This document shows, one piece after another, positions 1 to 7,093 of a stretch of DNA of 12,510 nt (positions within the stretch are counted from its first letter, which is position 1; each line of letters starts with the position of its first letter). The stretch is from an uncultured Mycoplasmatota bacterium. GTDB taxonomy: Bacteria > Bacillota_I > Bacilli_A > RF39 > UBA660. The stretch is from contig UWSL01000035.1 in NCBI GenBank assembly GCA_900552975.1, positions 1-12,510 on the forward strand, written 5' to 3'. The position numbers were made by a program, and so were the translations under genes. A model generated the notes under the pieces. The model was not told the DNA's origin. It did not search any database and saw only the letters and a list, made by a program, of their open reading frames with translations.

Positions 1-980
1 CTTCTAAAAATGGAATTCTTATTAAAGGAAGCAACTATCTTGAAAACTTATCAAAAACTAAAGTAATTGTTTTCGATAAAACAGGAACCTTAACTAAAGG
101 AACATTCAATGTAACTAAAGTTAACCCTATTGATATAACTGAAGAAGAATTATTAAAAATAGTAGCAACAGCTGAAAGTTATTCACCACATCCTATTGCT
201 GAATCTATAAAACGTGCTTACAACAAAAAAATTAACCCTAAAGAAATCAAAAAATACGAAGAACTTTCAGGTTTAGGTATTCATGTAAAGACAGCTTCTA
301 AAGATATCTATATAGGTAACAAGAAACTGATGCAAACTTTAAAAATAAAAGTAACAACTCCAGACATTGGAACAACTCTTCATGTTGCTATAGATAACAA
401 ATATATTGGAAATATAATTATTGCTGATGAAGTAAAATTAGAAGCGGCTACTTCATTATCTAAACTAAAAAAAGAAAATAATATTTCTAAATTAGTTATG
501 CTTACAGGAGATAATAAAAAAATTGCTGAACAAGTAAGCAAACAAATAAAATTAGATGAATATTATGCTAATCTTCTTCCGGAAGACAAAGTTAAAAAAA
601 TTGAAGAAATAATTAATTCCCAACCAGAAAATGCTAAAGTGGCTTTCGTAGGTGATGGCATAAATGATGCTCCTGTTTTAACTCGTAGTGATATTGGTAT
701 ATCTATGGGAGCTTTAGGATCTGATGCTGCAATTGAAGCTTCTGATATTGTTATTATGGATGATGACTTAGAAAAACTAAATACAGCTATAACAATTTCT
801 CAAAAGACTTTAAAAATAGTTAAAGAAAATATCTATTTTGCTCTAACTATCAAAATATTATTTTTAATCCTTGGGGCTTTAGGTTTATCTAATATGATGA
901 TGGCTGTTTTTGCTGACGTTGGTGTATCAATTATCGCTATCTTAAATGCAATGCGTACTTTAAAAATAAAAATACAATAG
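1..980 (+). CDS. P1B-type heavy-metal-transporting ATPase (Zn/Cd/Pb-like), 5'-truncated by window edge
   Basis: C-terminal 325 residues of a P-type ATPase; the first full codon is at 3-5 and the N-terminal metal-binding and first membrane segments lie outside the window. Visible in order: phosphorylation motif DKTGT (visible residues 25-29), the SPHP loop (61-64) typical of heavy-metal pumps (usually SEHP or SPHP), TGDN (168-171), the hinge GDGINDAP (217-224), and two C-terminal membrane helices. The last helices contain a Lys (K284) and a D-V-G (D305). From known family signatures, Lys in TM7 and DxG in TM8 mark the P1B-2 group that exports Zn/Cd/Pb, whereas Cu pumps carry different residues there. 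The metal-selecting CPC motif is not visible, so the substrate remains inferred. The enzyme would sit in the cytoplasmic membrane and export metal at the cost of ATP. A terminator overlaps its stop codon. An internal ATG at 330 is in frame but is not a gene start. Confidence 0.95.
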   Translation, partial: SKNGILIKGSNYLENLSKTKVIVFDKTGTLTKGTFNVTKVNPIDITEEELLKIVATAESYSPHPIAESIKRAYNKKINPKEIKKYEELSGLGIHVKTASKDIYIGNKKLMQTLKIKVTTPDIGTTLHVAIDNKYIGNIIIADEVKLEAATSLSKLKKENNISKLVMLTGDNKKIAEQVSKQIKLDEYYANLLPEDKVKKIEEIINSQPENAKVAFVGDGINDAPVLTRSDIGISMGALGSDAAIEASDIVIMDDDLEKLNTAITISQKTLKIVKENIYFALTIKILFLILGALGLSNMMMAVFADVGVSIIAILNAMRTLKIKIQ

Positions 981-1005
981 ATATGGTTTTTTCCGTATCT
1001 TTTTT
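979..1005 (+). terminator. Intrinsic terminator of the metal ATPase gene
   Basis: Arms AGATATGG (979-986) and CCGTATCT (993-1000) pair over 8 bp with one G-U; the loop is six T and a T-tract follows (1001-1005). The left arm begins inside the TAG stop codon at 978-980. Confidence 0.85.
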
Positions 1006-1075
1006 ATTAAATAATATAGATAAAATTTATAAAAAATGATATGCTTTTTTATGAAAAAATCAAGAAGGTGAAAAT

Positions 1076-1267
1076 ATGTTAAAAGGAAAAATTGCTATTG
1101 TAACAGGTGGAACTCGTGGTATTGGTTTGGCTATTGTTAAAAAATTTTTAGATAATGGTGCTACAGTAATTCTATTAGGCTTTAAAGAGGAAAGTGTTAC
1201 TAAGGCACTATCTGACTTAAAAAAGACAAATAATAACTACCAAGCTGATGGTGCGGCTAGAAGCTAA
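1076..1267 (+). pseudogene. Short-chain dehydrogenase/reductase remnant (FabG-like N-terminus)
   Basis: The 63-residue frame begins like a classical SDR: strand-turn-helix with the NAD(P)-binding motif TGGTRGIG (residues 10-17, family pattern TGxxxGxG) and a following beta-alpha unit. A normal SDR has about 245 residues with an NAG motif and a YxxxK active site; none of these follow in any frame. The frame runs to about residue 57 (NYQAD) as expected, then ends GAARS-stop. Because SDR proteins often finish with a 'xDGG' strand, the simplest reading is an in-frame internal deletion that joined the first strand set to the last few residues; this is inference. Start is supported by the ribosome binding site AGAAGGTG (1063-1070). 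It could still be translated, and it leads the group with the next gene 15 nt away, but it cannot be an active reductase. Confidence 0.75.
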
Positions 1268-1282
1268 GAAAGGAATAATCAT

Positions 1283-1687
1283 ATGAAAAAAAATATTTTA
1301 ACAATTAGTTTATTTCTTATTATTATCATCTTAACAATTACTATTGCAGTAATTGCTAACATTCATCATAATTTTAAAGAAAACATAAGTCCTTTACAAT
1401 CTTTAATAATTAAAAATACTAGTATAAATCTTCAAGATAAAACAAAAAAATATTCTATAACAATACCTTGTGATGAAATAAAAGATTTAAATGAACAAAT
1501 CATTTACTATCAATTAAAACCTAATTTTCAAGATAGTAAAGTTCAAGTTTCTACTCAATTATTAAACAACAATCAAATAGTAACTGATTTAAAAAAAGGT
1601 TTAACAAGTCTTAACATTACTATAGATATAACAACACCTGAAGGTCTTGAACAACTTTATAATATAGAAGCGACATGTCAAAAATAA
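1283..1687 (+). CDS. Small membrane-anchored protein of unknown function
   Basis: 134 residues. An uncleaved-looking N-terminal hydrophobic helix (about 5-27, preceded by MKKN, followed by HHNFKEN) should anchor it with the remaining ~105 residues outside the cell. The external part is polar and Asn/Thr/Ile-rich and looks like beta structure. It has two Cys (in TIPCDEI, about residue 74, and near the C-terminus in ATCQK) that could form a disulfide. I recognise no family. There is no lipobox Cys, so it is not a lipoprotein. The ribosome binding site AGAAAGGA (1267-1274) begins at the stop of the dehydrogenase remnant, and the phosphoesterase starts 16 nt after this gene, so the three are probably co-transcribed. 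The pairing with the phosphoesterase is the only functional hint. Confidence 0.75.
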   Translation: MKKNILTISLFLIIIILTITIAVIANIHHNFKENISPLQSLIIKNTSINLQDKTKKYSITIPCDEIKDLNEQIIYYQLKPNFQDSKVQVSTQLLNNNQIVTDLKKGLTSLNITIDITTPEGLEQLYNIEATCQK

Positions 1688-1703
1688 AATAAGGGGGAAT
1701 AAC

Positions 1704-2651
1704 ATGAGTAAAACAGACGAAGTATTATCATTAATTAAAGAAGGCTATTCACTTAATGAAATTCCTAAATTGCTATCTTTAAATATTCGTGAATATAATG
1801 ATATTTTAAAACAAATCAAAAATCGTGGTTATAATTTTAATAAAACCATAACCAGTAGTGGTCAAATAATCTTAAAACCCAATAAAAGTTTAAATTTTGA
1901 TAATAACTCTCGTCGTTTACGTATCAATGTTAAAGATCGTTTCTTTCGTTGTATTTTTATTTCTGATTTACATATTGGAAGTATCTATGAAAGACCAAAA
2001 CTACTACCTAAAGTATTTGACTATGCCAAAGCTCATGACATTCATATCATTATTAATGCTGGCGACACTATTGACAATATTTATCCAGAAAGTAACCAAG
2101 TTCTTGTTAATAAAACATTACCATCCCAGATCAAAAAACTCATAAGAGTTTATCCGTACGCTGAAGATATAATTACCTTAAACTTAGGTGGTAATCATGA
2201 ATATAAAAGTATTATTGAAGATGGTTATGATATTTTAAGAAAAGTAGAAAGTAGTCGCTATGATATGGTTTCCCTTGGTTATGGAATGTGTAAAATTTTA
2301 TTAAAAGATGATTCCATAGCAGTCATTCATGATCTAAAAAAGTCTAATAAGTTAGATGTTCCTAATGATGTATCTATGATTTATAAAGGTCATAGTCATA
2401 AAGCCAAAAATAGTTATAAAGAACAAAAAAAGACTTTCATTCCAGCTTTTTCTGAAGATGGAACAGGTGCCTATGAATATAAACCATTAATGGGCTTTTT
2501 AGATGTTCAATATATCTTTTATGACAAACTTATTGAACGAATAAATACCAAACAACTAGCGATCGTTAATGGTCAAATACGTCAAGCAAACGAAGAATCT
2601 GTAATCTTAAGAAAAATACCTCATCCAAGAAATATTGACAAAAAAGAGTGA
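1704..2651 (+). CDS. Calcineurin-like metallophosphoesterase with N-terminal HTH-like segment
   Basis: 315 residues carrying the full dinuclear metal-site set of the calcineurin-like superfamily: DLH (88-90), GDTID (D121), GNHE (164-166), a later His in IHD, and GHSH (229-232). Such enzymes hydrolyse phosphomono- or diesters in proteins, nucleotides or nucleic acids; the substrate is not predictable here. Residues 1-45 (KEGYSLNEIPKLLSLN region) read like a small helix-turn-helix of the kind that recognises DNA, and together with the DLH/GNHE core this recalls phage and nuclease-like members more than a cell-wall phosphatase; this is a weak inference. No signal peptide, so cytoplasmic. ATG is preceded by a strong AGGGGGA (1692-1698). 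No terminator follows; instead the promoter of the next unit overlaps its last codons. Confidence 0.88.
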   Translation: MSKTDEVLSLIKEGYSLNEIPKLLSLNIREYNDILKQIKNRGYNFNKTITSSGQIILKPNKSLNFDNNSRRLRINVKDRFFRCIFISDLHIGSIYERPKLLPKVFDYAKAHDIHIIINAGDTIDNIYPESNQVLVNKTLPSQIKKLIRVYPYAEDIITLNLGGNHEYKSIIEDGYDILRKVESSRYDMVSLGYGMCKILLKDDSIAVIHDLKKSNKLDVPNDVSMIYKGHSHKAKNSYKEQKKTFIPAFSEDGTGAYEYKPLMGFLDVQYIFYDKLIERINTKQLAIVNGQIRQANEESVILRKIPHPRNIDKKE

Positions 2652-2663
2652 ATTTAATATAAT
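2635..2663 (+). promoter_or_regulatory. Consensus housekeeping promoter of the T-box/gltX unit
   Basis: TTGACA (2635-2640), a 17-nt spacer and TATAAT (2658-2663) match the vegetative sigma consensus in all twelve positions. The -35 box lies inside the last codons of the metallophosphoesterase gene (stop at 2649-2651), so the two units are packed end to end. Transcription should begin near 2670, just before the T-box leader. Confidence 0.9.
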
Positions 2664-2671
2664 TTAATCAC

Positions 2672-2871
2672 AAACGAAGAAGAAGAAGAGTAAATAAGAC
2701 TTTATATCAAAGAGAACTCTTGGTTGGTGAAAAAGAGTATATAAACTTATTGAAGAAACTTTCGAGTTGAATACTGTATACAAGGTATTCCGCTAATCAC
2801 GTTAAGATTTTAAGAAGTAATTAAGGTGGTACCACGGCTAGCTCGTCCTTTAGGATGAACTAGCTTTTTTT
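2672..2871 (+). ncRNA. T-box riboswitch leader, specifier GAA (Glu)
   Basis: A tRNA-sensing leader. Stem I is recognisable: AATAAG (2693-2698), a two-base AC bulge, TTTATAT (2701-2707), the conserved distal segment with AGAG (2711-2714) and GGTTGGTGA (2722-2730), then the returning strand ATATAAA (2739-2745) and CTTATT (2746-2751). Directly after it, opposite an AGTA element (2689-2692), lies GAAGAA (2752-2757), where the specifier codon is expected; either GAA reads glutamate, matching the downstream synthetase. The T-box sequence AAGGTGGTACCACGG is at 2823-2837; its UGGU (2827-2830) would pair with the ACCA end of uncharged tRNA. Uncharged tRNA-Glu should stabilise the antiterminator and open gltX. 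Exact stem II/III borders were not resolved. Confidence 0.93.
2837..2871 (+). terminator. T-box regulatory terminator
   Basis: A 13-bp hairpin with one C-A mismatch and one G-U, left arm from 2837 and right arm ending at 2864, followed by seven T (2865-2871). The left arm begins with the last G of the T-box motif, so antiterminator and terminator are mutually exclusive. It lies 17 nt before the gltX ATG. Confidence 0.92.
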
Positions 2872-2888
2872 AGAAAGGATTGATAAAA

Positions 2889-4541
2889 ATGACTACCAAA
2901 GAATTAGCTGATTTAATATTTCCTAATATTACCAAAACAATTGAAGATTATGAAAAAGAATACCCAGAGAGAAATTTAAAAGAAGGGGCTAAAGTAACTC
3001 GTTATGCTCCATCACCAACTGGCTTTATGCATATTGGTAATTTCTATTCTGTTACAATCGACTATTTATTAGCTCGTCAAAGTGGTGGAGTTTTCTATCT
3101 TCGAAATGAAGATACAGACTCAGCTCGTGAAGTAGAAGGAGCAGTGGAATATATTCGTCATATCTTAGAACATTATAATATGAATCCAGATGAATACGAA
3201 TATCGTGATAATGGTAAAACAGCTGGTATTTATGGACCTTATATCCAATCAGAAAGAAAAGAAATCTATCATGCTTTCATTAAACACTTAATAGCTGAAG
3301 GTAAAGCATATCCATGTTTCTTAACTCAAGAAGAAATGGATTCAATTAGACAAAGTCAAAAAGAAGATAAAAGAAGAATTGGTATATATGGTCGTTATGC
3401 TAAATATCGTAATTTATCTCCAGATGAAGCGGCAGAACGCATTAAAAATGGTGAAAAATATACTATACGTTTAAAGAGTAGTGGAGACTTCAATAAAAAG
3501 TTTAAATTTGATGATTTAGCTAATGGAACAATGGAATTTCCAGAAAATGATACTGACTTACCAATCATGAAATCTTCTAATTTACTTCCAACATACCATT
3601 TTGCTCATCTTGTTGATGACCATTTAATGCGTACAACTCATGTTGTTAGAGGTCAAGAATGGATAAGTTCAATTCCATATCATTATGAATTATTTAAAAC
3701 ATTTGGTTTTAAAATGCCTAAATACATTCATACACCATTAATTTTAAAAAAAGATGGGGATAAAATTAGAAAAATTTCTAAACGTTTAGATCCCGAAGCA
3801 CGTATGACATATTATGAAGAAAAAGGCTATCCCGTTGAAGCTTTAATCGAAGCTATCATGACTATTGCCAATTCTAACTATGAAGCATGGCGTGAAAATC
3901 ATCCCGATGCTCCATTTACAGAATTTGAATTTTCTCCAAAGAAAATGAGTGCTTCAGGAGCCTTGTTCGATTTAGATAAACTAGACAATATTTCTCGTAA
4001 TTACGTTAGTAAACTAAAAGCTACCGAAGTATTTAAATTACTTGATGACTGGTCAAAAGAATATGATAAAGACTTTAATGAATTAATTAATAAATACAAA
4101 GACTATACCATTTCTGTTTTAAATATCGAAAGAGAACAAAAGAAACCTCGTAAAGATTATGGTTGCTTAAGTGAAGTAAAAGGTCAAATTTGGTATATGT
4201 TTGATGAATTATTTACTGATGTAAATTATGACTTTGATCCACGTTTTTCTAAAGAAACAATCAACGAAGTTATCAACACCTACTTCAATGAATACTTCGA
4301 TGAAGCAGATGACAAAGATACTTGGTTCAATAAAATGAAAGAAATGACTGATAAATTAGGTTTTTGTTCTAATATGAAAGAATATAAAAATAATCCTGAT
4401 AATTATAAAGGAAGTATTGCTGATATTTCTAATATTATCAGAGTATCAGTAACTAGCTTAAAACAAACTCCTGACTTATATGTTATTTTAAAACTATTAG
4501 GTAACACTCGTTTAAAAGAACGCATTAATAAAATTAACTAA
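2889..4541 (+). CDS. gltX: Glutamate--tRNA ligase (approximately 550-residue form)
   Basis: Class I aminoacyl-tRNA synthetase that charges tRNA-Glu. Seen: RYAPSPTGFMHIGN with the HIGH-type motif HIGN (from His48), the glutamate-site segment FYLRNEDTDSAREVEGA (family FRIEDTDxxR, here Asn replaces Ile), and KISKR (295-299) as the KMSKS loop. The C-terminal ~200 residues form the helical anticodon-binding part. At 550 residues it is longer than the common ~480-residue GltX and belongs to the larger variant known from some Firmicutes; whether it discriminates tRNA-Glu from tRNA-Gln cannot be read from sequence. The ATG at 2889 is chosen because AAAGGA (2874-2879) lies 9 nt upstream; a TTG at 2880 sits directly against that site. 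A GAA-specific T-box leader precedes it and a long terminator follows, so the gene is monocistronic and controlled by tRNA-Glu charging. Confidence 0.96.
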   Translation: MTTKELADLIFPNITKTIEDYEKEYPERNLKEGAKVTRYAPSPTGFMHIGNFYSVTIDYLLARQSGGVFYLRNEDTDSAREVEGAVEYIRHILEHYNMNPDEYEYRDNGKTAGIYGPYIQSERKEIYHAFIKHLIAEGKAYPCFLTQEEMDSIRQSQKEDKRRIGIYGRYAKYRNLSPDEAAERIKNGEKYTIRLKSSGDFNKKFKFDDLANGTMEFPENDTDLPIMKSSNLLPTYHFAHLVDDHLMRTTHVVRGQEWISSIPYHYELFKTFGFKMPKYIHTPLILKKDGDKIRKISKRLDPEARMTYYEEKGYPVEALIEAIMTIANSNYEAWRENHPDAPFTEFEFSPKKMSASGALFDLDKLDNISRNYVSKLKATEVFKLLDDWSKEYDKDFNELINKYKDYTISVLNIEREQKKPRKDYGCLSEVKGQIWYMFDELFTDVNYDFDPRFSKETINEVINTYFNEYFDEADDKDTWFNKMKEMTDKLGFCSNMKEYKNNPDNYKGSIADISNIIRVSVTSLKQTPDLYVILKLLGNTRLKERINKIN

Positions 4542-4543
4542 TT

Positions 4544-4584
4544 AAATTAAAACCTTGCTTACATTAAAAGCAAGGTTTTAATTT
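4544..4584 (+). terminator. gltX terminator (17-bp perfect stem)
   Basis: Perfect inverted repeat of 17 bp, arms 4544-4560 and 4568-4584, 7-nt loop. The GC-bearing core CCTTGCTT/AAGCAAGG is flanked by A-tract and T-tract, so it can work in both directions. It starts two bases after the gltX stop. Confidence 0.9.
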
Positions 4585-4591
4585 GATAAAT

Positions 4592-4620
4592 TTGACTAAA
4601 AAAAATATTAATAGTATTAT
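4592..4620 (+). promoter_or_regulatory. Promoter of the LRR/transglutaminase-like gene
   Basis: TTGACT (4592-4597), 17-nt spacer, TATTAT (4615-4620): ten of twelve consensus bases at optimal spacing, starting 8 nt after the gltX terminator. Transcription should start near 4627, leaving a leader of about 18 nt. Confidence 0.75.
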
Positions 4621-4644
4621 CTAAACCAATAAGGGGGCTTAATT

Positions 4645-6255
4645 ATGCATTTAAAAAATATTAATCATCAAGCCCTTAAAAGACTTCAAAAAAAATCATT
4701 AAAAAAATTAACTTATAAAGCCTTTATGTTAACAACAATTACTAGTTTTTTACTTTTTAGTAATGATAATCCTCCTTTAAAAACTAAAGTTATCTCTGTA
4801 AGTACTACATCTTCTTTTGATAAAATAGAAACAGAATTAAATAATCTTTCAGATGATAAAATATATAATTTTACTAACAATAAAGTTAAAGAAGAAATCT
4901 TAAAAATACTAAATAAAACTATGGATGAACCAATTACATATGGTGAACTAAAGAAAATAACAAGTTTAGAATTAACAGATCAAGTAACATCTGATGCTTT
5001 AACTGACCTAAAATATTTAACTAATTTAAAAATATTAACACTTAATAAATGTAATGTTGATTGTTCTGATTTAGAACATAATCAAAAACTGGAAGAAATA
5101 ACTATAGCTTATAGTAATATTACTAATAATGATAAATTACCTAATCATTTGAAAAAAATCTCACTAATTAATTCCACATGTAAGGAAGAAGTCTTTAATT
5201 TACCTTATCATACTAAAGAATTAAATGTATTATATAGTTATATAAATAATTTATCTTTTAAAAATCCTCTTTCTTTAACCAAGTTAGTTTATAATTCTTC
5301 ATCAGTTTTAGATTTAAATATTTTAGAAAATTGTTCTAACTTAGAAAGTCTAGATTTATCTTCATCTATCAATATTAAAAATGTTTCTAAGTTATTAGAT
5401 TATTCTCAAATAAAAAAAATAACTCTTGATGATTATGCTCCTATTTGGCTTAACGAAGATACTTATATTAAACTAAATAGTTCTAAAAAAGTATCAGTTC
5501 CTTATGATTTAACTTCAGAATGTTATTACTTAGATAAAGTTACTGAAGAAATTCAAAAACGTCATAGTAATATCCAAAATCAAATTGATGAGGCAATTAA
5601 TTACATTGTAAGTACTTTTTTTTATAATGATAAATTATCTACGCAAGAAGAATTAACCACCTCTCAACATCAAATGCTAACTAACTATAATACATATCCT
5701 ATTAAAACATCATTTAGTAAATCAGGAATAATTTGTATCAATTATGCTTCATTGTATCAAGCACTTTTAAATCGTCTTAACATAGAATGTTATACACTTC
5801 AAAGTACTAACCATGCTTGGAATTTATATAATAATAACAACAACTTAGACCAAATTGATCTAACTAACATTGATCAAGTTCCTCTAATCTATGATGAAGA
5901 AAGTAAACAAACATCTCTATTAGATATGACAGGTGCTGTTAATTTAATTAATTTTGGTACAGATAATAATATTACTAATCAAATATATCAACCTTTAAAT
6001 TATCCTATTATCTTAAAGAAAATAGCTCCATCTGAACTAGGCTATTTAACTAAAAATAATAATTATCTATATGAAATCCTTTATAATAACCGTAAATATA
6101 TCCTTACACCATTAGCTCTTATATTACTTATCCAAGCCTTAAATGAAATAAAAAAATATTATCAAATAACTAAAAAAGAACGAAAACTTCAAGAAAAAGA
6201 ACAAAAACTTACTAATGAAATAATCGAAACAATAAAAGAAATATCTTTAAAATAA
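4645..6255 (+). CDS. Membrane protein with leucine-rich-repeat-like region and transglutaminase-like domain
   Basis: 536 residues. A Lys-rich start (KRLQKKSLKKLTYK) and a hydrophobic helix (about 24-40) suggest a membrane anchor with the body outside. Residues ~105-265 hold irregular leucine-rich repeats of the LxxLxxLxLxxC/N type (for example LTNLKILTLNKCNV and CSNLESLDLSSSI). A transglutaminase-like fold follows: GIICINYASLYQALLNRLN gives Cys364, NHAWNLY gives His390, and QIDLTNID gives Asp405, matching the C...HAWN...D-T triad order of the superfamily. The C-terminus has a second hydrophobic helix (~484-500) and a charged Lys/Glu-rich probable coiled coil. The catalytic core would face the outside and the coiled coil the cytoplasm. 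Members act as proteases, amidases or crosslinkers; the substrate is unknown. ATG follows AGGGGG at 4632-4637. Own promoter, no convincing terminator after it. Domain borders are estimated by eye. Confidence 0.8.
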   Translation: MHLKNINHQALKRLQKKSLKKLTYKAFMLTTITSFLLFSNDNPPLKTKVISVSTTSSFDKIETELNNLSDDKIYNFTNNKVKEEILKILNKTMDEPITYGELKKITSLELTDQVTSDALTDLKYLTNLKILTLNKCNVDCSDLEHNQKLEEITIAYSNITNNDKLPNHLKKISLINSTCKEEVFNLPYHTKELNVLYSYINNLSFKNPLSLTKLVYNSSSVLDLNILENCSNLESLDLSSSINIKNVSKLLDYSQIKKITLDDYAPIWLNEDTYIKLNSSKKVSVPYDLTSECYYLDKVTEEIQKRHSNIQNQIDEAINYIVSTFFYNDKLSTQEELTTSQHQMLTNYNTYPIKTSFSKSGIICINYASLYQALLNRLNIECYTLQSTNHAWNLYNNNNNLDQIDLTNIDQVPLIYDEESKQTSLLDMTGAVNLINFGTDNNITNQIYQPLNYPIILKKIAPSELGYLTKNNNYLYEILYNNRKYILTPLALILLIQALNEIKKYYQITKKERKLQEKEQKLTNEIIETIKEISLK

Positions 6256-6332
6256 CAGTTAATTGACACCTCAACTTCTAATAAAATCTATAAATATTAA
6301 AAAATGCGTTAAAATATAAATAGGATACGAAT

Positions 6333-6361
6333 TTGTCATATCATAAAATATATGGTATAAT
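6333..6361 (+). promoter_or_regulatory. Promoter of the HD-domain gene
   Basis: TTGTCA (6333-6338), 17-nt spacer, TATAAT (6356-6361): eleven of twelve consensus bases. The -35 box begins with an in-frame TTG that could be mistaken for a start codon. Confidence 0.88.
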
Positions 6362-6371
6362 TTGGAAGTCT

Positions 6372-6377
6372 GAGGTG
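6372..6377 (+). promoter_or_regulatory. Ribosome binding site fixing the HD gene start
   Basis: GAGGTG lies 6 nt before ATG 6384 and downstream of the -10 box, so it is on the transcript; this decides the start against the upstream in-frame TTG. Confidence 0.85.
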
Positions 6378-6383
6378 AAAAAG

Positions 6384-6884
6384 ATGACAAAAAAAAGCAA
6401 AGAAGAATTTTACTCCTTAGTCGAAGACATAACTAATAATAAAGATTTTAATAAATTAAATAAAGAATTACATCATGGTATAACTCGTTATGAACACTCT
6501 ATGCGTGTTGCTAAACATACTTATATTATCGGTAAAGTCCTTAATATGAAAAATCTTAATGAAACAACTCGTGCTGCTCTACTACATGACTTTTATATTA
6601 ACGATGATTTAAAAGGACAGAGTAGTACTAAAAAATTGGGAACACATCCTGAAGTAGCACTTCATAACAGTCTTAAATACTATGATTTAAATGAAATGCA
6701 ACAGGATATTATAAAATCTCATATGTTTCCTTGTAACTTAACTATTCCCAAGTATAAAGAATCATGGTTAGTTTCAACAGTTGATAAAACAGTTGGTTTA
6801 TATGAAATGCTTCGCTTTAAAGTTTCTCTTTATACAGGAATATACTTATTATTCCTATTTGAAATTATTAAATTACCTAGATAA
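6384..6884 (+). CDS. HD-domain hydrolase
   Basis: 166 residues from ATG 6384, preceded by GAGGTG (6372-6377). The HD superfamily metal pattern is complete: His38 (YEHSMRVA), His68-Asp69 (LLHD), His88 (THPEV), His113 (SHMFP) and Asp134 (TVDKTVG). HD proteins are metal-dependent phosphohydrolases, often acting on nucleotides; the H/HD/H/H/D spacing is like the stand-alone HDIG-type proteins of Firmicutes. The last ~20 residues (TGIYLLFLFEIIKLP) are hydrophobic and might touch the membrane. A longer reading from TTG 6333 is rejected because it would begin in the -35 box and include the whole promoter. The gene has its own promoter and terminator and stands alone between the LRR-type gene and the capsule locus. 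Substrate unknown. Confidence 0.88.
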   Translation: MTKKSKEEFYSLVEDITNNKDFNKLNKELHHGITRYEHSMRVAKHTYIIGKVLNMKNLNETTRAALLHDFYINDDLKGQSSTKKLGTHPEVALHNSLKYYDLNEMQQDIIKSHMFPCNLTIPKYKESWLVSTVDKTVGLYEMLRFKVSLYTGIYLLFLFEIIKLPR

Positions 6885-6910
6885 ATTATAGTCGAAACTA
6901 TAATTTTTTT
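6884..6910 (+). terminator. Terminator of the HD-domain gene
   Basis: Perfect 9-bp stem AATTATAGT (6884-6892) and ACTATAATT (6897-6905), CGAA tetraloop, T-tract to 6910. The stem starts in the last base of the TAA stop. The stem is AT-rich and therefore weaker than the gltX one. Confidence 0.8.
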
Positions 6911-7093
6911 ATTGTCAAAAATATATCAATTTTCTTATTTTAAATTAAAACATATTTAAAAAAAATAGTTTTAATGATAAAATTAAACCAACAATTAATT
7001 TTTTGTTTCTTTTTTTAAAAAAAAGTGTTATTATCGTTATTGACAAACAGCTTGAAAAACTTTTCATCAAGGATTTAGAAAGGGTTTTTATTT
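6911..7093 (+). other. Untranslated upstream region of the capsule genes
   Basis: 183 nt, extremely AT-rich, with no gene. No consensus promoter is visible: the best match is TTTAAA (6955-6960), 17 nt, TAAAAT (6978-6983). Another TTGACA (7040-7045) has no -10 at the right distance. Two weak inverted repeats exist: ATTAAAAC (6944-6951) with GTTTTAAT (6968-6975), and AAAATTAA with TTAATTTT around 6980-7003. A T7A8 near-palindrome covers 7010-7024. The ribosome binding site AGAAAGGG is at about 7078-7085. The promoter of the capsule module must lie here unless transcription reads through the weak upstream terminator. Confidence 0.4.

Noticed and set aside
1897..2145. 82-codon plus-strand frame within the metallophosphoesterase gene
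   Set aside because: It overlaps the metal-site region of a complete gene in another frame; its hydrophobic look comes from the AT-rich codons.
2880..2888. TTG 2880 as the start of gltX
   Set aside because: It directly abuts the AAAGGA binding site, with no spacing; the ATG 9 nt later is correctly placed.
6263..6294. TTGACA (6263-6268) followed by TATAAA (6289-6294) as a promoter
   Set aside because: The spacer is 20 nt, too long for the vegetative sigma factor, and a near-consensus promoter lies 70 nt further on.
7040..7068. TTGACA at 7040-7045 as the capsule operon promoter
   Set aside because: There is no -10-like hexamer 16-18 nt downstream, and the position is too close to the start codon.
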